This document shows positions 6,800 through 21,100 of a stretch of DNA of 57,335 bases, in pieces (position 1 is the first letter of the stretch; the number at the start of each line of letters is the position of its first letter). The position numbers were made by a program, and so were the translations under genes. This stretch comes from Candidatus Gemmiger excrementigallinarum (GTDB lineage Bacteria > Bacillota > Clostridia > Oscillospirales > Ruminococcaceae), in the NCBI GenBank assembly GCA_019116445.1, contig DXBP01000051.1, positions 1 through 57,335 on the forward strand, in the 5' to 3' direction. The notes below the pieces were generated by a model. It was not told where the DNA came from. It worked only from the letters and a program-made list of their open reading frames with translations, and searched no databases.

Positions 6800-7966
6800 T
6801 CACCCGTAAAACCGCACCACAAACTGCCCGCCGCCTTCGGGGGCGTTTTCCGCCCGGACCAGGGCGTTCTGCCGTTCCAGCAGTTCTTTGGCAATGGCCA
6901 GCCCCAGGCCGGTGCTGTCGGGCCCGGCGTGGTCCCCGCGGTAAAACCGCTCAAACAGATGGGCCAGGTCTTTTTGGGAAAATCCGGCCCCCGCATCCCG
7001 GAGGATGACCTCGGTGTACAGGGCGTTGCGGCGGCAAAGGCAGCGCAGGGCGCTGCCGGCGGGGGCGTGCTCCAGACCGTTTTTCATCAGGTTCAGCAGC
7101 GCTTCCGTGGCCCAGTCGGGGTCGCATTGCACCGGGATGGGTTCCAGTTCCGGGATCTCCAGCGTAACGCCCCGGGCTTCCGCCAGGGACTGCAGGTTGT
7201 CGGCCGCCATCGTCAGCAGGGTAAAAAGGTCGGCTTCCTCCCGGCGCAGCGGCAGGGTGCCGTTGTCCAGCCGGGCCAGAAGCAGCAGGGATTCCTCCAG
7301 CCCGGCAAGCCGCTCCAGCGGGGCCGCCATGGCCTGCCGGGCGGCGGGCCCGGCGTTCTGGGCCGCCAGGGACAAAGCGGTCAGGGGTGTTTTCAGCTGA
7401 TGGGCGATGTTGGCCAGGTTCCGGGCAAACCGGTCCCGGGCGGTCACCGCCGCTTCCCGGGTCAGGGCCAGCTGGGTGACGGTTTTCTGGATCTCGTCCG
7501 CCAGGCGGGCATAACTGCCCTCGGTCAGGGTGCCGTCGCTGCGCAGCAGGGGCACCGGCCGGCCGGCGCGGGCGGCTTCCAGCAGCGCAATGAGCTGCTG
7601 CCGCTGCCGGGCTGCGCTGCGGCGGGCCAGAAACCAGCCCCCCGCCAGCAGGGCAACCCCCAGCCCCAGGCCCAGGGCCGCGGCGGCATACAGCAGCCCG
7701 GTGCCGGCGGCAAAATCCCCGGGGCGATACCCCAGCGCCCAAAGCACCCCCGGCGTGCTGCCGGCGGCAAAACCGCCCTCCTTGGCAAGGGCATACACCG
7801 CATCGGCGGTTTCGGGGGCGCGGGCGACCAGCGCGGTGCAAAAACCGTCCAGCAGCGCCAGCTGACGGCGGCTGTGCCAGAAGGCCAGCGCGCCCGCTGC
7901 CGCCGCGGCCGACACCAGCCAGACTGCCCCCAGCGCCCACAGGCGGATTACAGACCGTACTTTCAT
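6800..7966 (-). CDS. Sensor histidine kinase
   Basis: Membrane histidine kinase of 388 residues that should phosphorylate the response regulator encoded upstream. Two membrane helices (about 9-29 and 91-113) flank an extracytoplasmic loop of about 60 residues. This is longer than the very short loops of BceS-type kinases, so direct ligand sensing is possible. The HisKA phospho-acceptor is His189 in NIAHQLKTPLT. The ATPase domain shows the N-box LLNLMKNGLEHA, the G1 box DAGAGF, FERFYRG and the G2 box GLGLAIAKELL. ATG 7966 overlaps the regulator stop as ATGA. A longer open frame upstream of this ATG is an artefact of the overlapping gene. Confidence 0.92.
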   Translation of the reverse strand: MKVRSVIRLWALGAVWLVSAAAAAGALAFWHSRRQLALLDGFCTALVARAPETADAVYALAKEGGFAAGSTPGVLWALGYRPGDFAAGTGLLYAAAALGLGLGVALLAGGWFLARRSAARQRQQLIALLEAARAGRPVPLLRSDGTLTEGSYARLADEIQKTVTQLALTREAAVTARDRFARNLANIAHQLKTPLTALSLAAQNAGPAARQAMAAPLERLAGLEESLLLLARLDNGTLPLRREEADLFTLLTMAADNLQSLAEARGVTLEIPELEPIPVQCDPDWATEALLNLMKNGLEHAPAGSALRCLCRRNALYTEVILRDAGAGFSQKDLAHLFERFYRGDHAGPDSTGLGLAIAKELLERQNALVRAENAPEGGGQFVVRFYG

Positions 7967-8634
7967 GGTTCGCTCTCCTCCAATCGGTAGCCGAAACTGC
8001 GCACCGTTTTCAGCGCCGCGGGGCGGCCCAGCTTTTCCCGCAGCCGCTTCATGGTCACGGTCAGGGTGTTGTCGTTGACAAAGCGGCCGTTGTGGTCCCA
8101 CAGGGCGTCCAGCAGCTGCTGCCGGGTCACGGTGCGGCCCCGGTTCTGCATGAGCCGGTACAGCAGCTGGTATTCCAACGGCGCCAGGGCCACCGGCGCC
8201 CCGCCGCAGGTCACCGCCTGCCGGGCCGGGTCCAGCCGGATGCCGCCGCACTGCAAAATTTCCTCCGCCCCGGGACGGCTGCGCCGCCACAGGGCCGCCA
8301 GCCGGGAATACAGCACCTCCCGGTCAAAGGGCTTGGTCACATAGTCGTCGGCGCCGCAGGCAAACCCGGCCAGGATGTCCCGGGTGTCGCTGCGCACCGT
8401 CAGCAGCAGAATGGGCAGCCGCGGCCAGCGCTGCCGCAGTTCCCGGCAAAAGGCCGCCCCCTCCCCGTCGGGCAGGTTCCAGTCCAGCACCGCCACATCG
8501 GGCAGGGCGGCGCTCAGCCGGTCCCGCGCTTCGCAAAGGGTGGCGCACCGGGTCACGCAGCAGCCTTTTTCTGCCAGAAACCCCGCCAGCGCCCCGGCAA
8601 TGGCCCCGTCATCCTCCAACAGCAGAATCTTCAT
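7963..8634 (-). CDS. OmpR-family response regulator
   Basis: Cytoplasmic two-component regulator of 223 residues. The receiver domain has the acidic pair (E7, D8, D9), the phospho-acceptor Asp51 in VLDWNLPDG, a conserved Thr near 79 and Lys101 in VTKPF. The C-terminal winged helix has EYQLLYRLMQNRGRTVTRQQLL and ends YRLEESEP. GGAGGGAGAA lies upstream of ATG 8634. It is first in a regulator-kinase-ATPase-permease run, so the transporter at 3.8-6.7 kb is the likely target; the direct repeat at 6781-6798 supports this. Confidence 0.93.
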   Translation of the reverse strand: MKILLLEDDGAIAGALAGFLAEKGCCVTRCATLCEARDRLSAALPDVAVLDWNLPDGEGAAFCRELRQRWPRLPILLLTVRSDTRDILAGFACGADDYVTKPFDREVLYSRLAALWRRSRPGAEEILQCGGIRLDPARQAVTCGGAPVALAPLEYQLLYRLMQNRGRTVTRQQLLDALWDHNGRFVNDNTLTVTMKRLREKLGRPAALKTVRSFGYRLEESEP

Positions 8635-8669
8635 CCCGTTCTCCCTCCGCTTTCCGGTGTTTTGGTTCC

Positions 8670-8698
8670 AGTATATCGGGTTTGCCCCCGCAGGGCAA
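8670..8698 (-). promoter_or_regulatory. Promoter of the two-component operon
   Basis: TTGCCC (8698-8693), 17 nt and TATACT (8675-8670) on the minus strand, about 36 bp upstream of the regulator ATG. Confidence 0.6.
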
Positions 8699-8980
8699 AC
8701 AAAATTTCTGCCGGGAAAAAGGAAGCAGGAGAGAACCTTTTCGACAAACGAAGAAAACAGTTTTGGGAATGCTTTTTGATACGAGCCGCGAAAGACTACG
8801 GAAAGCCTTAAAGGAAAAAACTGAAAAAGCCTTGGCACAGGCAATTGACGGGCCCCAAAAAGGCGACTCTACGTAATACGTAAGGCTGTTTTTGTTGTTA
8901 TCATGTGCTGGTGAGGAGCCGGGAAAAACCAGGTGATTTGCATAATGACGTCGGATTTGAACAAAAGAGACGAGAAAAGG
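8699..8980. other. Intergenic spacer without recognised gene
   Basis: A relatively A-rich stretch between divergent transcription units. I see no convincing gene or RNA. A short symmetric motif, TACGTAATACGTA at 8870-8882, is followed by AGGCTGTTTTTG. It resembles the right arm of the terminator at 1536-1567 but pairs poorly here. Confidence 0.4.
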
Positions 8981-9009
8981 TTGAAACGAAAAAGAGGTTA
9001 TGTTAAAAT
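8981..9009 (+). promoter_or_regulatory. Promoter of the giant adhesin gene
   Basis: TTGAAA (8981-8986), 17 nt and TAAAAT (9004-9009). The leader to ATG 9114 is about 98 nt. Confidence 0.6.
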
Positions 9010-9113
9010 AAAATAGATTGACTGTGATGGGCGTTGTGAGGAAGTGGTACGTTCTACACAACATCCGCGTGCGCGCATCCGGCGAACTTTGCTTTACCAA
9101 GGAGGTCCCAACT

Positions 9114-12100
9114 ATGGCAAAAAGGGTAATTGCACTGTTCCTGTGCTTGTCCATGTTGTTCAGCTACAGTGCGCCAGTGCTGGCAAACGACAACACTGAA
9201 CTACCCACAACCTTCGTCGCCGAGGATGAAGGCGACGATACAACAGTGTCTGGTGAAGAGGTGGAGAAAGAGGCGGAACCCGGCGATACGGTCGGGGCTG
9301 TTTCTTCAGAATCTGACAGCACTCTGAACGTTACGGACTCGGAGCCGGGCAGCGAGGGCGGCGATGTGACGCCTTCTGTACCGGAACCGGGGAATGAGGG
9401 CGGCGAAACGGAGCCCACTGCACCGGAATTGGGGAATACCAATGATGCAGCCGCACCTGCTGCGCCGGCGGCGGATAATGGCGAGGAAGAGGGTCTGGCG
9501 CCTTCCGATGCCACTACGTTTGAAGCGCCCGGTGAAGCAACTTCAGAAACCTTCTTGCAGGCGGCGGAACGATATTATGGCGACGAGGGCACCGCTCCGG
9601 TGGGTGTGCTGAACCTTGCCTGGGAGAATGCCGGTATCCAGGACGTAAAGGCCGGTGCGCAAATCAATCTGACGCTGGAATGGACCCTGATGGAGGCGGC
9701 TACCTATACTTATACGTATGGTCCCCAGTCGCTGTTTGACAGCTATGACAATACCAAGGTAGAACTGATCCTGCCTGAAGGCGTCAGCATCGTGCAGGGG
9801 ATAGACGGTACCCTGAAGGATGTGGAACGTATTGAAAATGACGGCCAGCACTGGACCCTTTACCTCAAGCCGTCTTTGCCTGCCAATAACTCCCAGAATG
9901 CGGCGATCACGGTGCCGTTGAACATTGGCGAGAATGGCGAGCGAGCCATCGGGGAAGTACTGGATTTTTCTCCCAATGCGATCCAGGCCAAGCTGGATAC
10001 CAGCTTTACCATTATGGACCGTACCGATGCGGCAAATCCGGTGCCCACCGAAGTAACTTATAAGAAAGAAATTGCCGGGCAGGGAGATCTGGGCCAAAAA
10101 ACCATTACCACCGATGACTCCTGGGGCATTAAGAAAACGGTTGAGGATGAGGACTGGCAGCCCAATGACGACAAAACGCAAGTTACCGTGACCTTCCAGC
10201 TGGAAGTCGGCCTGCTGGACAGCAATGGCGTGGTGGTTTCCAACCCGAACACCTACGGGCGCACGGGTCGTGTTCCCTTTGCGGCCGACAGCGTAACGCT
10301 TACCGAAACACCTTCGGTAAGCAACCGTGAGGGCGAGCCCATCCAGCCCACAAGCATTACCGTTATTCCGCAGTTTGGCGAACAGACCCCGATTTCCGTG
10401 CCGGAAAACGGGGTGATCACGCTGCCTGTGGATACCTGTGCGGGTAAAAAACTGGGGGATGTGGTGGCGGATGACGCGCCTTACTACTCCAAGTATCAGG
10501 TGGAAGTCGTCTATCCCTATGCGGATTTTATCGCCCAGTATTACGAGCAAAATCAGGAAAAACTTACGGTACACAATACGGCTACTTTTTCCTATACCCT
10601 GCAGGGGGGCACCCCGCAGCAGATTCCCGGTGAGGCCAGCGTTGACGTGGGCGAGGTGACTCAGCCTGCGGCTATCAATATCCGTAAGTTTATTGTGAAC
10701 GATGGCGGCTACAAGCATTACAGTGCTGCCAATTTCAGCGGGGATGCCGTAAGCGGTGCCGCGCAATTCACGATTTATCAGGAAAACGGAAGTACTCCTG
10801 CGACTGTCTATCTCAAGGACGGGGATACCTATACCCCGTACACCGGACCGGTGTCCATTGATCCCCAGGGAAACGACGAATACAGCAGCACGACGGGTAA
10901 CTTTACGGTGTATGTGGACCCCGGCGTCTATGTGATCAAAGAAACGGCACAGCCGGCTAATACCGAGAAAATCACCGTTGGAGACAACAACGCCAACGAT
11001 AAAACCGTGAACGTTGCCGCCGCCGGGACCCAGAATGCCGATTTCTATGACCAGGAACAGCTGGGAAAGATCACGGTGACCAAATATGGTCTGCAGAGCG
11101 GTACAGAATCGCCACTGCAGGAGGCGGTGTTTGGCCTGTATGAGGGGAAAACGGCCGAAGGAGAGCCTCTTCGGCAGGTGACTTCCAACGCCAATGGTGA
11201 GGCAATTTTTGACCGGTTGGCGTACGGGACGTATACCGTAAAGGAAATAAGCGCGCCGGATGACTATATACGGGACCAGAAGACCTACACTTTTACCGTT
11301 GATGAAACGAATCCTGAGGAAACGCAAAAGGTCGTCAACTCCTACAACAAGGGCTACGTCACGCTGAAAAAGCTGATGTTCAACGGCGCCAAGGATTATG
11401 TGCCGGTAACTGACCCGTACACGGCGGAATTTAACGGGGCCTTTACCCTGCAGAAAAAGGTCGGGGAAAACTGGGAAACTGTGCAGTCTTCCATTTCGTT
11501 GACTACGGACGGTACCTGGACGGCAGAGCTGCCGGTCTATGAGGCCGACGGTGTAACTGCCGTTACCTATCGATTCCTGGAAAAACTACCCAAAGGCTGG
11601 CATGACCCGAATGATCCGGCGGTGACGGAGATGACTTCCGACGAGTTTAGGCTGGTCGATGCGTTGGGTCAGGGCAGCGAGAAGGCCCACAAGGTCGAAA
11701 TGAAAAATGACCGCAACGGTACCATCACCCTGACCAAAAAATTCTTGCAGAAGGCAACCGGCGCCGGATTCACTGCAGTGACCGGCAAAGAAAGCACTTT
11801 TACGCTCTACCGCATCGCGGGTTCCGATGGTGTGGCGGAGCAGGTAGGTGAGCCGCAGACCTTTACCGGTTCGTGCCGCTTTACCGATCTGGCCCGTACC
11901 GATGAGCAGGACCAGGCGTACCAATACTATCTGGTGGAGACCCAGGTGGAAGGCTATCTGCCGGATACCACGGGTACGCGATCCATTACCATTCCCGACC
12001 AGGACGGTACCGGGACGATGACAGTCCCGGCCTGGGGCCCCATCTCCTTTGTGGGAGAGGGTTCGCAGGTCGTGAGCATGAACCAGGCGCTTACGGTGTC

Positions 12101-15100
12101 CAACTATGCTCAGACTTTGCCGGCTATCGTCAAAAAGGTGGATAGTGTGTCCAAATCCTTTGTGGCGGGCGCCTCTTTCACCGTTTATGTATACGATAAG
12201 AATCGGCCGGGCCACCTGGGGGAGGAAGTGATCTCTTCCCAGCAGATCACCGGTGCCAGCGGCCAGACTATCCGTCTTGCCCCCGGCAAGCAGTACATTG
12301 TGGTGGAAACCGCACCGGCAGGCTACACCGATGTGACGGAAGAATCGGAACGCATCATCGACCTCAGTGGTATTCAAACCGTGGGTGCAAATACCGATTA
12401 TACAGTCCGGACGGTAACGCTGAAAAACCGGCCGGATCCCAAACTGCAGGTGAACAAGCTGCTGCAGAGTTACAACGGCCAGAAAACGCTGGCCAACGTG
12501 CAGTTTGAGGTCTACACTGAGAAGAGCCAGGGGGATTTTGTCCGTGCACAGGACTACGTCGGTGCAGATCTGACGGTGACATCGGGTCAGGCCAAACAGA
12601 TGCCGGCCGGGAAATATTGGCTCAAGGAAATCATCCCGGCAGGCAACAGCAACCAGATCCTGGACCCGGCGGAATATCCGGAGTTGTATCAGGAAAAGGG
12701 GGAAATGAAGGACGGCGCGTTCTATTTTGGCCCCTTCACGTTGAAGGAAGTTACAGACGAAGCGACCCGAGTGCAGAAGTATGACGTGACCAACTATTCC
12801 CAGCTGGGTGCGGTTCAGGTCGTCAAAAAGGCCAAGGGGACGGACGGAACCCTGAGCAATCTGAAAGATGCCAAAATCGGTATCTTCGATCCCGCGAACC
12901 CGGACACTCCGCTCCAAACAGTGACCAGCGGTTCAAACGGCGTGGTACAGTTTGCCGGGCTGCCGATCTATGGGGAAGATCAGAAAAAAATCAACTATAT
13001 CATCAAAGAGATACAAGCGCCGGACGGGTATACCCTCAGCGATACGGTACTGACGGTGAACCTGGAAGCCGGCAAGACGGTCAAAACGGATTCCGAGGGC
13101 GAAGAACTGCAGATCATCAACTGGCCGGAGATGTCCTTCCAGGTGGAAAAGCGGTTCTATAATATCTGGGAACATAAGTTTACCAACCGGGAGTTCCTGA
13201 TGCCCGGGGCACAGATTGCTCTGTATGAGAAGCAAGCCAATGGAAACTATACCTTCCTGCAGCTTGCTACCACCGATGATGTGGGTGCGGTCAACTTTAC
13301 CGGTCTGGCTCAAAAGACCGAATATGTGGCCGTGGAATATGATATCCCCGATACGGAAGAGTACCGCTATCTGGAACCCATTGAACGGGATAAATCCTAC
13401 CTGGTTGAGGCTGCTGTGGGCGGTCAGCCGCCCCAGACCCTTACCCAAGAGGAACTGCAGCGGTATTTCTACGTGACCAAGAATGCGGTCAGTGAGGACG
13501 AAAACCCCGTATTGATGGCAAAGGCAAAACTGGTGAACGTGGAACACTGGGCCCAGCTGCACATCAAAAAGTTTATTAAAGACCATAAAGACGGGGATAA
13601 AGAAAAAGTCGTCAACAACGCGGCGTTTGACCTCTATATGGAGGTGCTGGCGGATGGTACACCGTCGAATGCGGAACTTTCTTTCAATGAGGAAAAAGTG
13701 AAGGATGGAACCTATACCCTGATCGGTTCTTATACCACCGGTACCCTCTATAATGAAAAAGGCGAGCGGATGGATGGCTGGTTCGGCATGAACATCCTGA
13801 AATGTTCCGATACGGTGGTCTACTGGCTGGTGGAACGCACCGGCGGTACCGGGGCCAAGATCGACCCGGAACATCAGATCACTCTGATCAAGCGAGCGGG
13901 AACGGAGTACACCAACGGTTCTCAGTCTTTGGAAAAGACGGAGGGGACAGACGGAAATCCGGGAACAACTGTGCCCTCTGAGCAGGTCTTTACTTACCAG
14001 GATGACCAGGTGACAAAGGAAGATACCGAAAATATCCCCATTTACGGTGGCGGCAGCAGTATGTTCTCCACCATTCGCCTGGTCAAGTGGGCGGGCGAGT
14101 TGGATGAGGAGGGCAACCCGCTGGACGACTATAATCCTTTGGGCAATGCGAGCTTTGACATCTATCTGGTCCACAGTGACGGCACTCTGGCGAAAAAACT
14201 GGATACCATCACCACCGGTCTGGACAATGACCTGTCGCCGGCAGGGGGAGCAACCGGTGAGGACGACAATGCGCTCAGCTCCTGGGCATCCAGCAAGGCC
14301 TACGAGTTCAATCTGATCGAAAGCTATGCCGAGGAAGCCGGGAATAATGGCAACCAGGATATCGTCTGGACAGATGAGGATGGCAACGGCTATGCCCGTG
14401 TGATGCTGGTGGAAAGCAACACACCCGCCGGATACCGGAGCGTCGAGCCCCTCAAACTGCTGATGTTCTTCAACTACGAAGACGGACAAAATACCGAAAC
14501 CTTCAACGATGTCTATTATATAAAGGACGCTGAGAAGGAGGTGCCCCTCTCGGAAAAACAGGGGGACCAATGGGCTTTGTATCCCACGAAAGAAACTGCA
14601 AACAGCTCCTACGAACTGATCGAAAAAGTGGCGGAAGACGCGCGGCAGTATCGGATCGTGGACTGGCCGGTGGACAACTTTGCCGTTACGGTAAACAAAT
14701 ACGGCTATACGGTCAACGAACAAAACATCAACATGGACGGGGATGCGCTGAATGAATATTATATCAGCAATCCTGGCCGGAAGCCGCTGGAAGTAACCAT
14801 GAAGCTGCAGCGGTGGTCCAATAACCAGTGGGTGGATTATGCCTATCCCAACTTCAATAAAGCCTCCGATGCGGACCCCGCGACCTTTACCACCGAAAAC
14901 GGCACTTTCTCTTTCCCGAAAGGCCTCAGCATGGGCCGTTACCGCATCCTGGAAGTAGAAGGCGACCCGGACTATGACAACATCTACGACGGTGCTGTCG
15001 TTTCAGAGGATTCCTACTATAATGCAAGAGCCTATTATTTCCAGGTCATCAACAAGAATCTAGAGCTGGATCTGTATAACCCGGAAAAACTTTCGCTGAC

Positions 15101-18100
15101 GTTGTATAAGACCGATACGGCAGACAAGCCGCTTTCGGAAGCGAAATTTCAGCTCACCCTCGATGACGGAGCTGCGCTTGAAGCGACCACCAATGCGCAG
15201 GGTACGGCTACGGTCACGGGGATCGGCAGCGGTGTGTATACGCTGACGGAAACGCCGCCGGAAGAGTATTCCGCGGACTATCTGGATGCATACCTGCGCG
15301 AAACCTACCAGGCCGGGCATACCTACGGCAACTACAAACTGGCTGATTTCGCTGATGAAGGCATCTTCCTGGGCTTTGAAACCAAATTGGAAAACGGCGA
15401 AGTCATCGTCACCGGGGACGTGACGTTGCAGGAGTACGGAATATCCGGTCTGTCGCTGGGGATAAAGGACCCTGCCATGTGCAGCCTGACCCTTCGGAAA
15501 CAGGACAAAGATAGCAAAGGTGGCGTGCCCGGGGCACAGTTTACACTGTCTTATATGCCGTTCCAAAACTGGTCCGGGGAGGAAACCTGGGACAGTGAGG
15601 AAGCCCTGCTTGACGAAACCGAGTGGGAAAACATCACAGAAAACTATACCACCGAGGCAGACGGCACGGTGCAGATCGACGATCTGCAGCCGGGTATCTA
15701 CCGCATTGTGGAGAGCAAGGCTCCCGCGGGCTATGACCTTACCGCAGAGCCCCAGTATGTGGTGCTGACCGGCGGAATGAGCAAGACTATCAAACTGGAA
15801 GGCAACGAAATCCAGAAAGATCCCGCCAGTGCGCTGGTCTTTGAGGATGCGGCCCAGGTGTCCCTGACAGTGACCAAGAAAGTGAACACCGGTAGTTTGA
15901 CTGTGTCGGGGAACCACACCTTCACCTTTACGCTGTATGAAAGCGATAAGAAAACGGTGGTTGGCACAAAAACCGTTACCGTGGCCAACGGGGCAGCGAA
16001 CGATGCAATATTTACGGCGTCCGCTTTCACGGGCCTGAGCCAGGGAAAAACCTATTACCTTACCGAACGGGAAACTCCGGTTGCCAGCCGGGAAGATTTT
16101 GCCCTGACCGGTATGACAGGAGAAGGCGGTTTGGCCGTCACCGAAGAGGACGGGTACTATGCCTTTACTGTACCCAACAGCAACGCAGACCTGAGCATTA
16201 CCGCCAACAACACTTACCTCTATGCCGAAGTAACCATCCTGAAGGTGGACGGAAGCGATGGCCACGCCCTTGATGGTGCTTCCTTTGATGCTTTCCGTGG
16301 TATGAAGCAAGATACGGATGGCAGCTGGACTTATAATACCGCTCCCACCGGTACCTGGAGTGACAAGGGTAACGGTGAGCATACGGTCCGTCTGCCCCTG
16401 ACGGATGTGAAGGGCAACACCTTCAAAATTCAGGAACGGCAGGCTCCCGCAGGTTATGTTACCGGGGATCTTTATCTGGAACTGGCGGTTGAACCGGGTA
16501 AACAGTACCGGCACGGTGCTTTTGTTGAAAGTACCATGGGTACCGAAGACCGGAATAAAAACGATACGGCCATGCTTCAAGCGATGATCTTCCCCAACTA
16601 TCTGGGATCTGTGATCGAGATCACCAAGTATAAAAACATGAAGGAGTCCAATACCACTACGGTACTGAAGAATATCTCCTTCATCCTGTATCGCAGGGAG
16701 TCAAACGGCTGGGTCTATCTGACCACAAAGGCTACCGATGCCCAGGGCAAGGTATCCTTTACCGTGGCAAGCAACAAAACCTATGCAGTGGCCGAAGTCG
16801 TTCCCACCGGGTACGCAGCCTTGCAGGGCTTGTACCAGAATTCCGACGGCAGCAAGATGGATACCGAAAACGCTGTTATCGACGGGAAGGATGTGACGCT
16901 GCACCTGATCGATAACGGACGGGCACTGCACGTACAAACCACCTATCCATACAACGCCTACAACATCCCCTATGTGGACCTGGAGATCCGCAAGCAGAAT
17001 GCGCTGGCCCCGAACGGAGATAACCAGCCTACGGCGGTAGCCAGTGTGTACGAGGTGCCCGATAATATCTCTGCCAGCCTGACCCAGGAGGAAGTGGCCC
17101 GTTACATGACGGCAGACCGACTGGTGCGAGGTGACATCCGGCTTGATACGGCCGGTGTTTCGGGAACGGAGAAGTACAATTTTGGCAAGATTACGGGAAC
17201 GATCCAATCCGGCAAGACCTATCTGATTGTGGAAACCAAGGCCAGCGTTACGCAGGTACGGGACAACAATCAGGTGGTCTGGTACAAGGTGCTCAAAGTG
17301 CAGCCCGGTACGACCGCACCGCAGGTGGTTACCCTGAAAAACGTGGCGGCCAGTGCTAGCCATACGCTGCGCAAGACCACTTCCACCCTCAATAACGAAA
17401 GTCTGTTGACCTCCGCTGCGACCCTGACCTATACCCTGACACCGCAGGTGAACAACAGCTACCCGCTGGACAGCTATACCCTGAAGGATACGGGCCTTGT
17501 TGCCTACAGCGAAACGACGGAACTGGATTTTGATACCTATCTTAAGGAAAAATATTCCATTACTTCCGTCAGAGTAGGTAAAGCGACCCATACGACGGAA
17601 CATTATTCCGATGTGGCGGGGCAGTCTGTCAGCGCGACGGTTTCCTTCTATGGTTTTGACAACAATCTCATTGAGGAAAAAACCGTGGATGTGGGTACCT
17701 CCGCCCAGACGGTAACGCTGAACAGCGACAAAAAAGCCGCCCGGGTGGAAATCTCTTACCAGTCGCCCCTGTTCCAGCAGAATACAAGCTATGCCTTGGG
17801 CCAGGATTTTGAACCCGGCGCGGTGCAGATCACCGTGGTTCTGGACAAACAGGAAGGCGGCGCCCAAGTGGTGCCAATCACCAAAGTTACCAACTCTGCC
17901 GAAGCAGTTATGGCTTATTCACCCTGGAATACACAGGGGCATAAACTGGCAAGCACTTCTGTAACACAGAATGCCCAGGTGACCAACTTCTTTGATGAAC
18001 AAAAAATGGCAAAAGTCAGCATCAGCAAAGACTGCCAAAAGACGGCGGTGGATCTGAATGGCGGCGTAGCCGACTATATTGTCACCATCACCAACCTGGC

Positions 18101-21100
18101 GGATGCAGAAGCACCTTTGCAGAACCCCTTCCTGGTAGATCTGCTGCCGCAGGGCACGGTTTTGAACGGAACGGTGGAAGAAGCTGTCACCTTTGCTGAA
18201 ACCCCGCCGGAAGGCGTTGCCTTTGAAAACCGGACCAGCGAGACCCAAAGCGGGGAAACCGGTGTGTTCATCTTCCTGCAGGGCAGCGTGCCAGCCGGCA
18301 AGAGCGTAAAAATCAAAATCAGCGTCAAGGCGACCAATGATGTGGCATCCTATGGCGCAATGATCAACAACTATGTGATCATGGGCAGCCGTACACAGGG
18401 TGTGCAAAGCGAGTCGAATCCGCTGGCGTCCTCCTGGAAAACGGCGGACGGTGCTATGCCGAGCAATCTGGACGGTGCACTCACTTCCCTGAGCGGGACC
18501 GCCCGCTTGGAAGCTCTGCGTACCATGCTGGCAAATCGAAATTTCCAGAGCTATGGTTACATTTCCGCAGGCAAAGGCATAAGCTGGACCACGGCCTCTC
18601 AAGCGGTTATCGTCAAGCGGGGCTGCGGTGACCGTTCCGCGACTACGGGATTCACCTCGGACCGGCTGTCCACGGTGAACGACAATGGATGGATGAAATA
18701 CCAGCTGATTTTCAGCAATTTGTCCACCAACTACAAGTACACCGGTGTGACGATTCTGGATGTTTTGCCCTATGTGGGCGACAAAACCGGCAGCGGCAAT
18801 GACCGTGAAAGCCAGTGGGGCATGCTCTTTGGCCAATTCGACAGTGTTCAGCGTGTGGACGAAAAGGGAAATTACACCCCGGTCGATCAGAGCGCCTATC
18901 AGGTACTCTACTATGTGCAGAATATTGATGACAGCAATGTTGAAGCTGTGTATGCACAGGTGAAAACTCTGAGCTATGGAATGGCGTCCCTGCCGGAAGG
19001 CTGGGTGGGTACCCTGCCCACAGATAAGTCACAGGTGAAAGCCGTTGCGGTTGTCTTCCAGAAGGCGGAAAGCGCGGCGCTGGACGTCAAAGAAAGCTAC
19101 GTGGTCGAGTATACAATGAACGTGGGTGACCTGTCGTCCGATGAACTGGCGGCGCGCTCCTGGAATAATACGGTCAACTCCTGCACGGTGGACTTCTGGC
19201 GATATAGCGGTTCGGACATTGCAAATGCTACGCAAATTGGAGCGCCGCTTGGTTCCAACTCTGTTGGCGCGACCATTCTGCCGGAACCGGTCAAGGTGGG
19301 CGGTCATATCTGGATCGACAAAAATGCCGACGGTATATGGGATGCAAACACAGAATCGGTATCTGCACTGCAGAGCAACAACATGGTGCAGAAGCTGCTG
19401 AGCAAGGTCGAAGTCCAGCTGGCTACTTATACAGGGGGAGAAACCCGGTATAAGGTTTATCAGAAGGATAGCGACTGGCAACAGCAGGCCACCTTTACTT
19501 TTGACAATCTGGACCCCGCCAGCCCCCTGGGCAATACGCCGCAGGACGGTGACGCACTGTATGACCTGCAAGAGGAGGACCCGCTGAGCCGGCTGATACC
19601 TACCATGTTCAAGGGTTCGGCGCCCAGCACCTATCGTCTGATCGCAGTCCTTGCGGAAAATGCCGGTGTTCTGGCAGAACCCACTTCGCTGGGCAGCACC
19701 ACGGGACGTTCCCGCGTGCCGGAAACCCTGAAGGAAGGCGGCGTCAACGCGGCGGAAGCGGCGGATAACAACTTTGCCAAGGCTTCCACCTCGCAAAGAG
19801 CCGCCATCAGTGAACGGTTCTATCTCCATGCTACTGACCCGGATATCGTCTACGATAATACCAAGGACCTTGGTTTGGTGCTTTACCGCAATGTGACCCT
19901 TCACAAGGTGGCGGCCGATAACCACGACATTCCGGTGAAGGGAGCAACATTTACCCTTTACGGACCTTTTGATACCCAGGCGGAGGCCAATGCGGCCGAT
20001 GCCGATGAACTGAAACGCAAAACCATCGGTACCTATACCTCTGACGAGAACGGCGACGTTGCACTGGGCAACCTGAACTGGTTCCAGTACTACCTGATCG
20101 AGGAAACGTCCAGCGGTGATGGGTTCTTGCTGGATGGTGCAGAGGCTGCCAGCACCGACGGTGTGATAGACGATTACACCGGCAATGCCATCACCGGCAA
20201 ACCGGTATGGGTCCTCACCGTACCTGTGGACAGCATCACCAATCCGGAGCAGAACATCACCGTGACCAACTACCGTGAAGGAACCTTTACCCTGGAAGCG
20301 CAGAAAAATCTGACCGGCAGCCAGACGCTGCAGGCAGATCAGTTCACCTTCCGCCTTGGCAACGAAAAGTACCAACTGATCGAGAAGAAGACCAACGATG
20401 CCGACGGCAAGGTCACCTTTAGCCCGCTTACGGTAACCACACCGGGCCTGTATACCTACTATATCCGGGAGGATATCCCCAAGGGAGGAACAGAAGGCCA
20501 GCGGGTGAATGGATGGCTCTATGACTATACCATCTATAAGGTGGAGGTCAACGTCACTGAAACGATCACCGGCCTGGAAGTGGACGAAACCTATTATGTT
20601 CAGAACGACAAGGGCCAGTGGGTCAAAACCAGTGGGGCGGTCTTTACCAACGATTACACCCCCAGCCCGGCGCAGTACGCGCCCGCGGTGGAAAAAACCA
20701 TCCATACCGGTAATGAACCGGTGACGGCCGTGGAGGATACCTTCACCTTCGCAATCAAACGCACCGATAACGGAGCGGCGGACGCGGTGACCATGCCGGA
20801 AAATACCGAACTTTCCATCAACGGTGCGGGTCACAGCAGTTTTGACAACATTACCTTCCACCAGGCTGGTACCTACACCTTTACCATTACCGAAAAACCC
20901 GATAAGAAGCTGGAAGACTTTGGCTATACTTTTGACCCGGTCCAATGGCAGCTTACGGTGCAAGCGGCGGATGTCAATGGCACCATTACCCTGACGGATA
21001 TCCGTTACACACCGGACGACAGCAAACCGGAATCCACCACAGTAGCCCTTTTTGCCAACACATACGACCCGAAGGAAACGACCTTCGTGCCCTGTGTGAC

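Noticed and set aside
9018-9113. Open frame extends 32 codons upstream of the adhesin signal peptide
   Set aside because: No ribosome binding site, and the signal peptide plus AAGGAGG fit ATG 9114 exactly.
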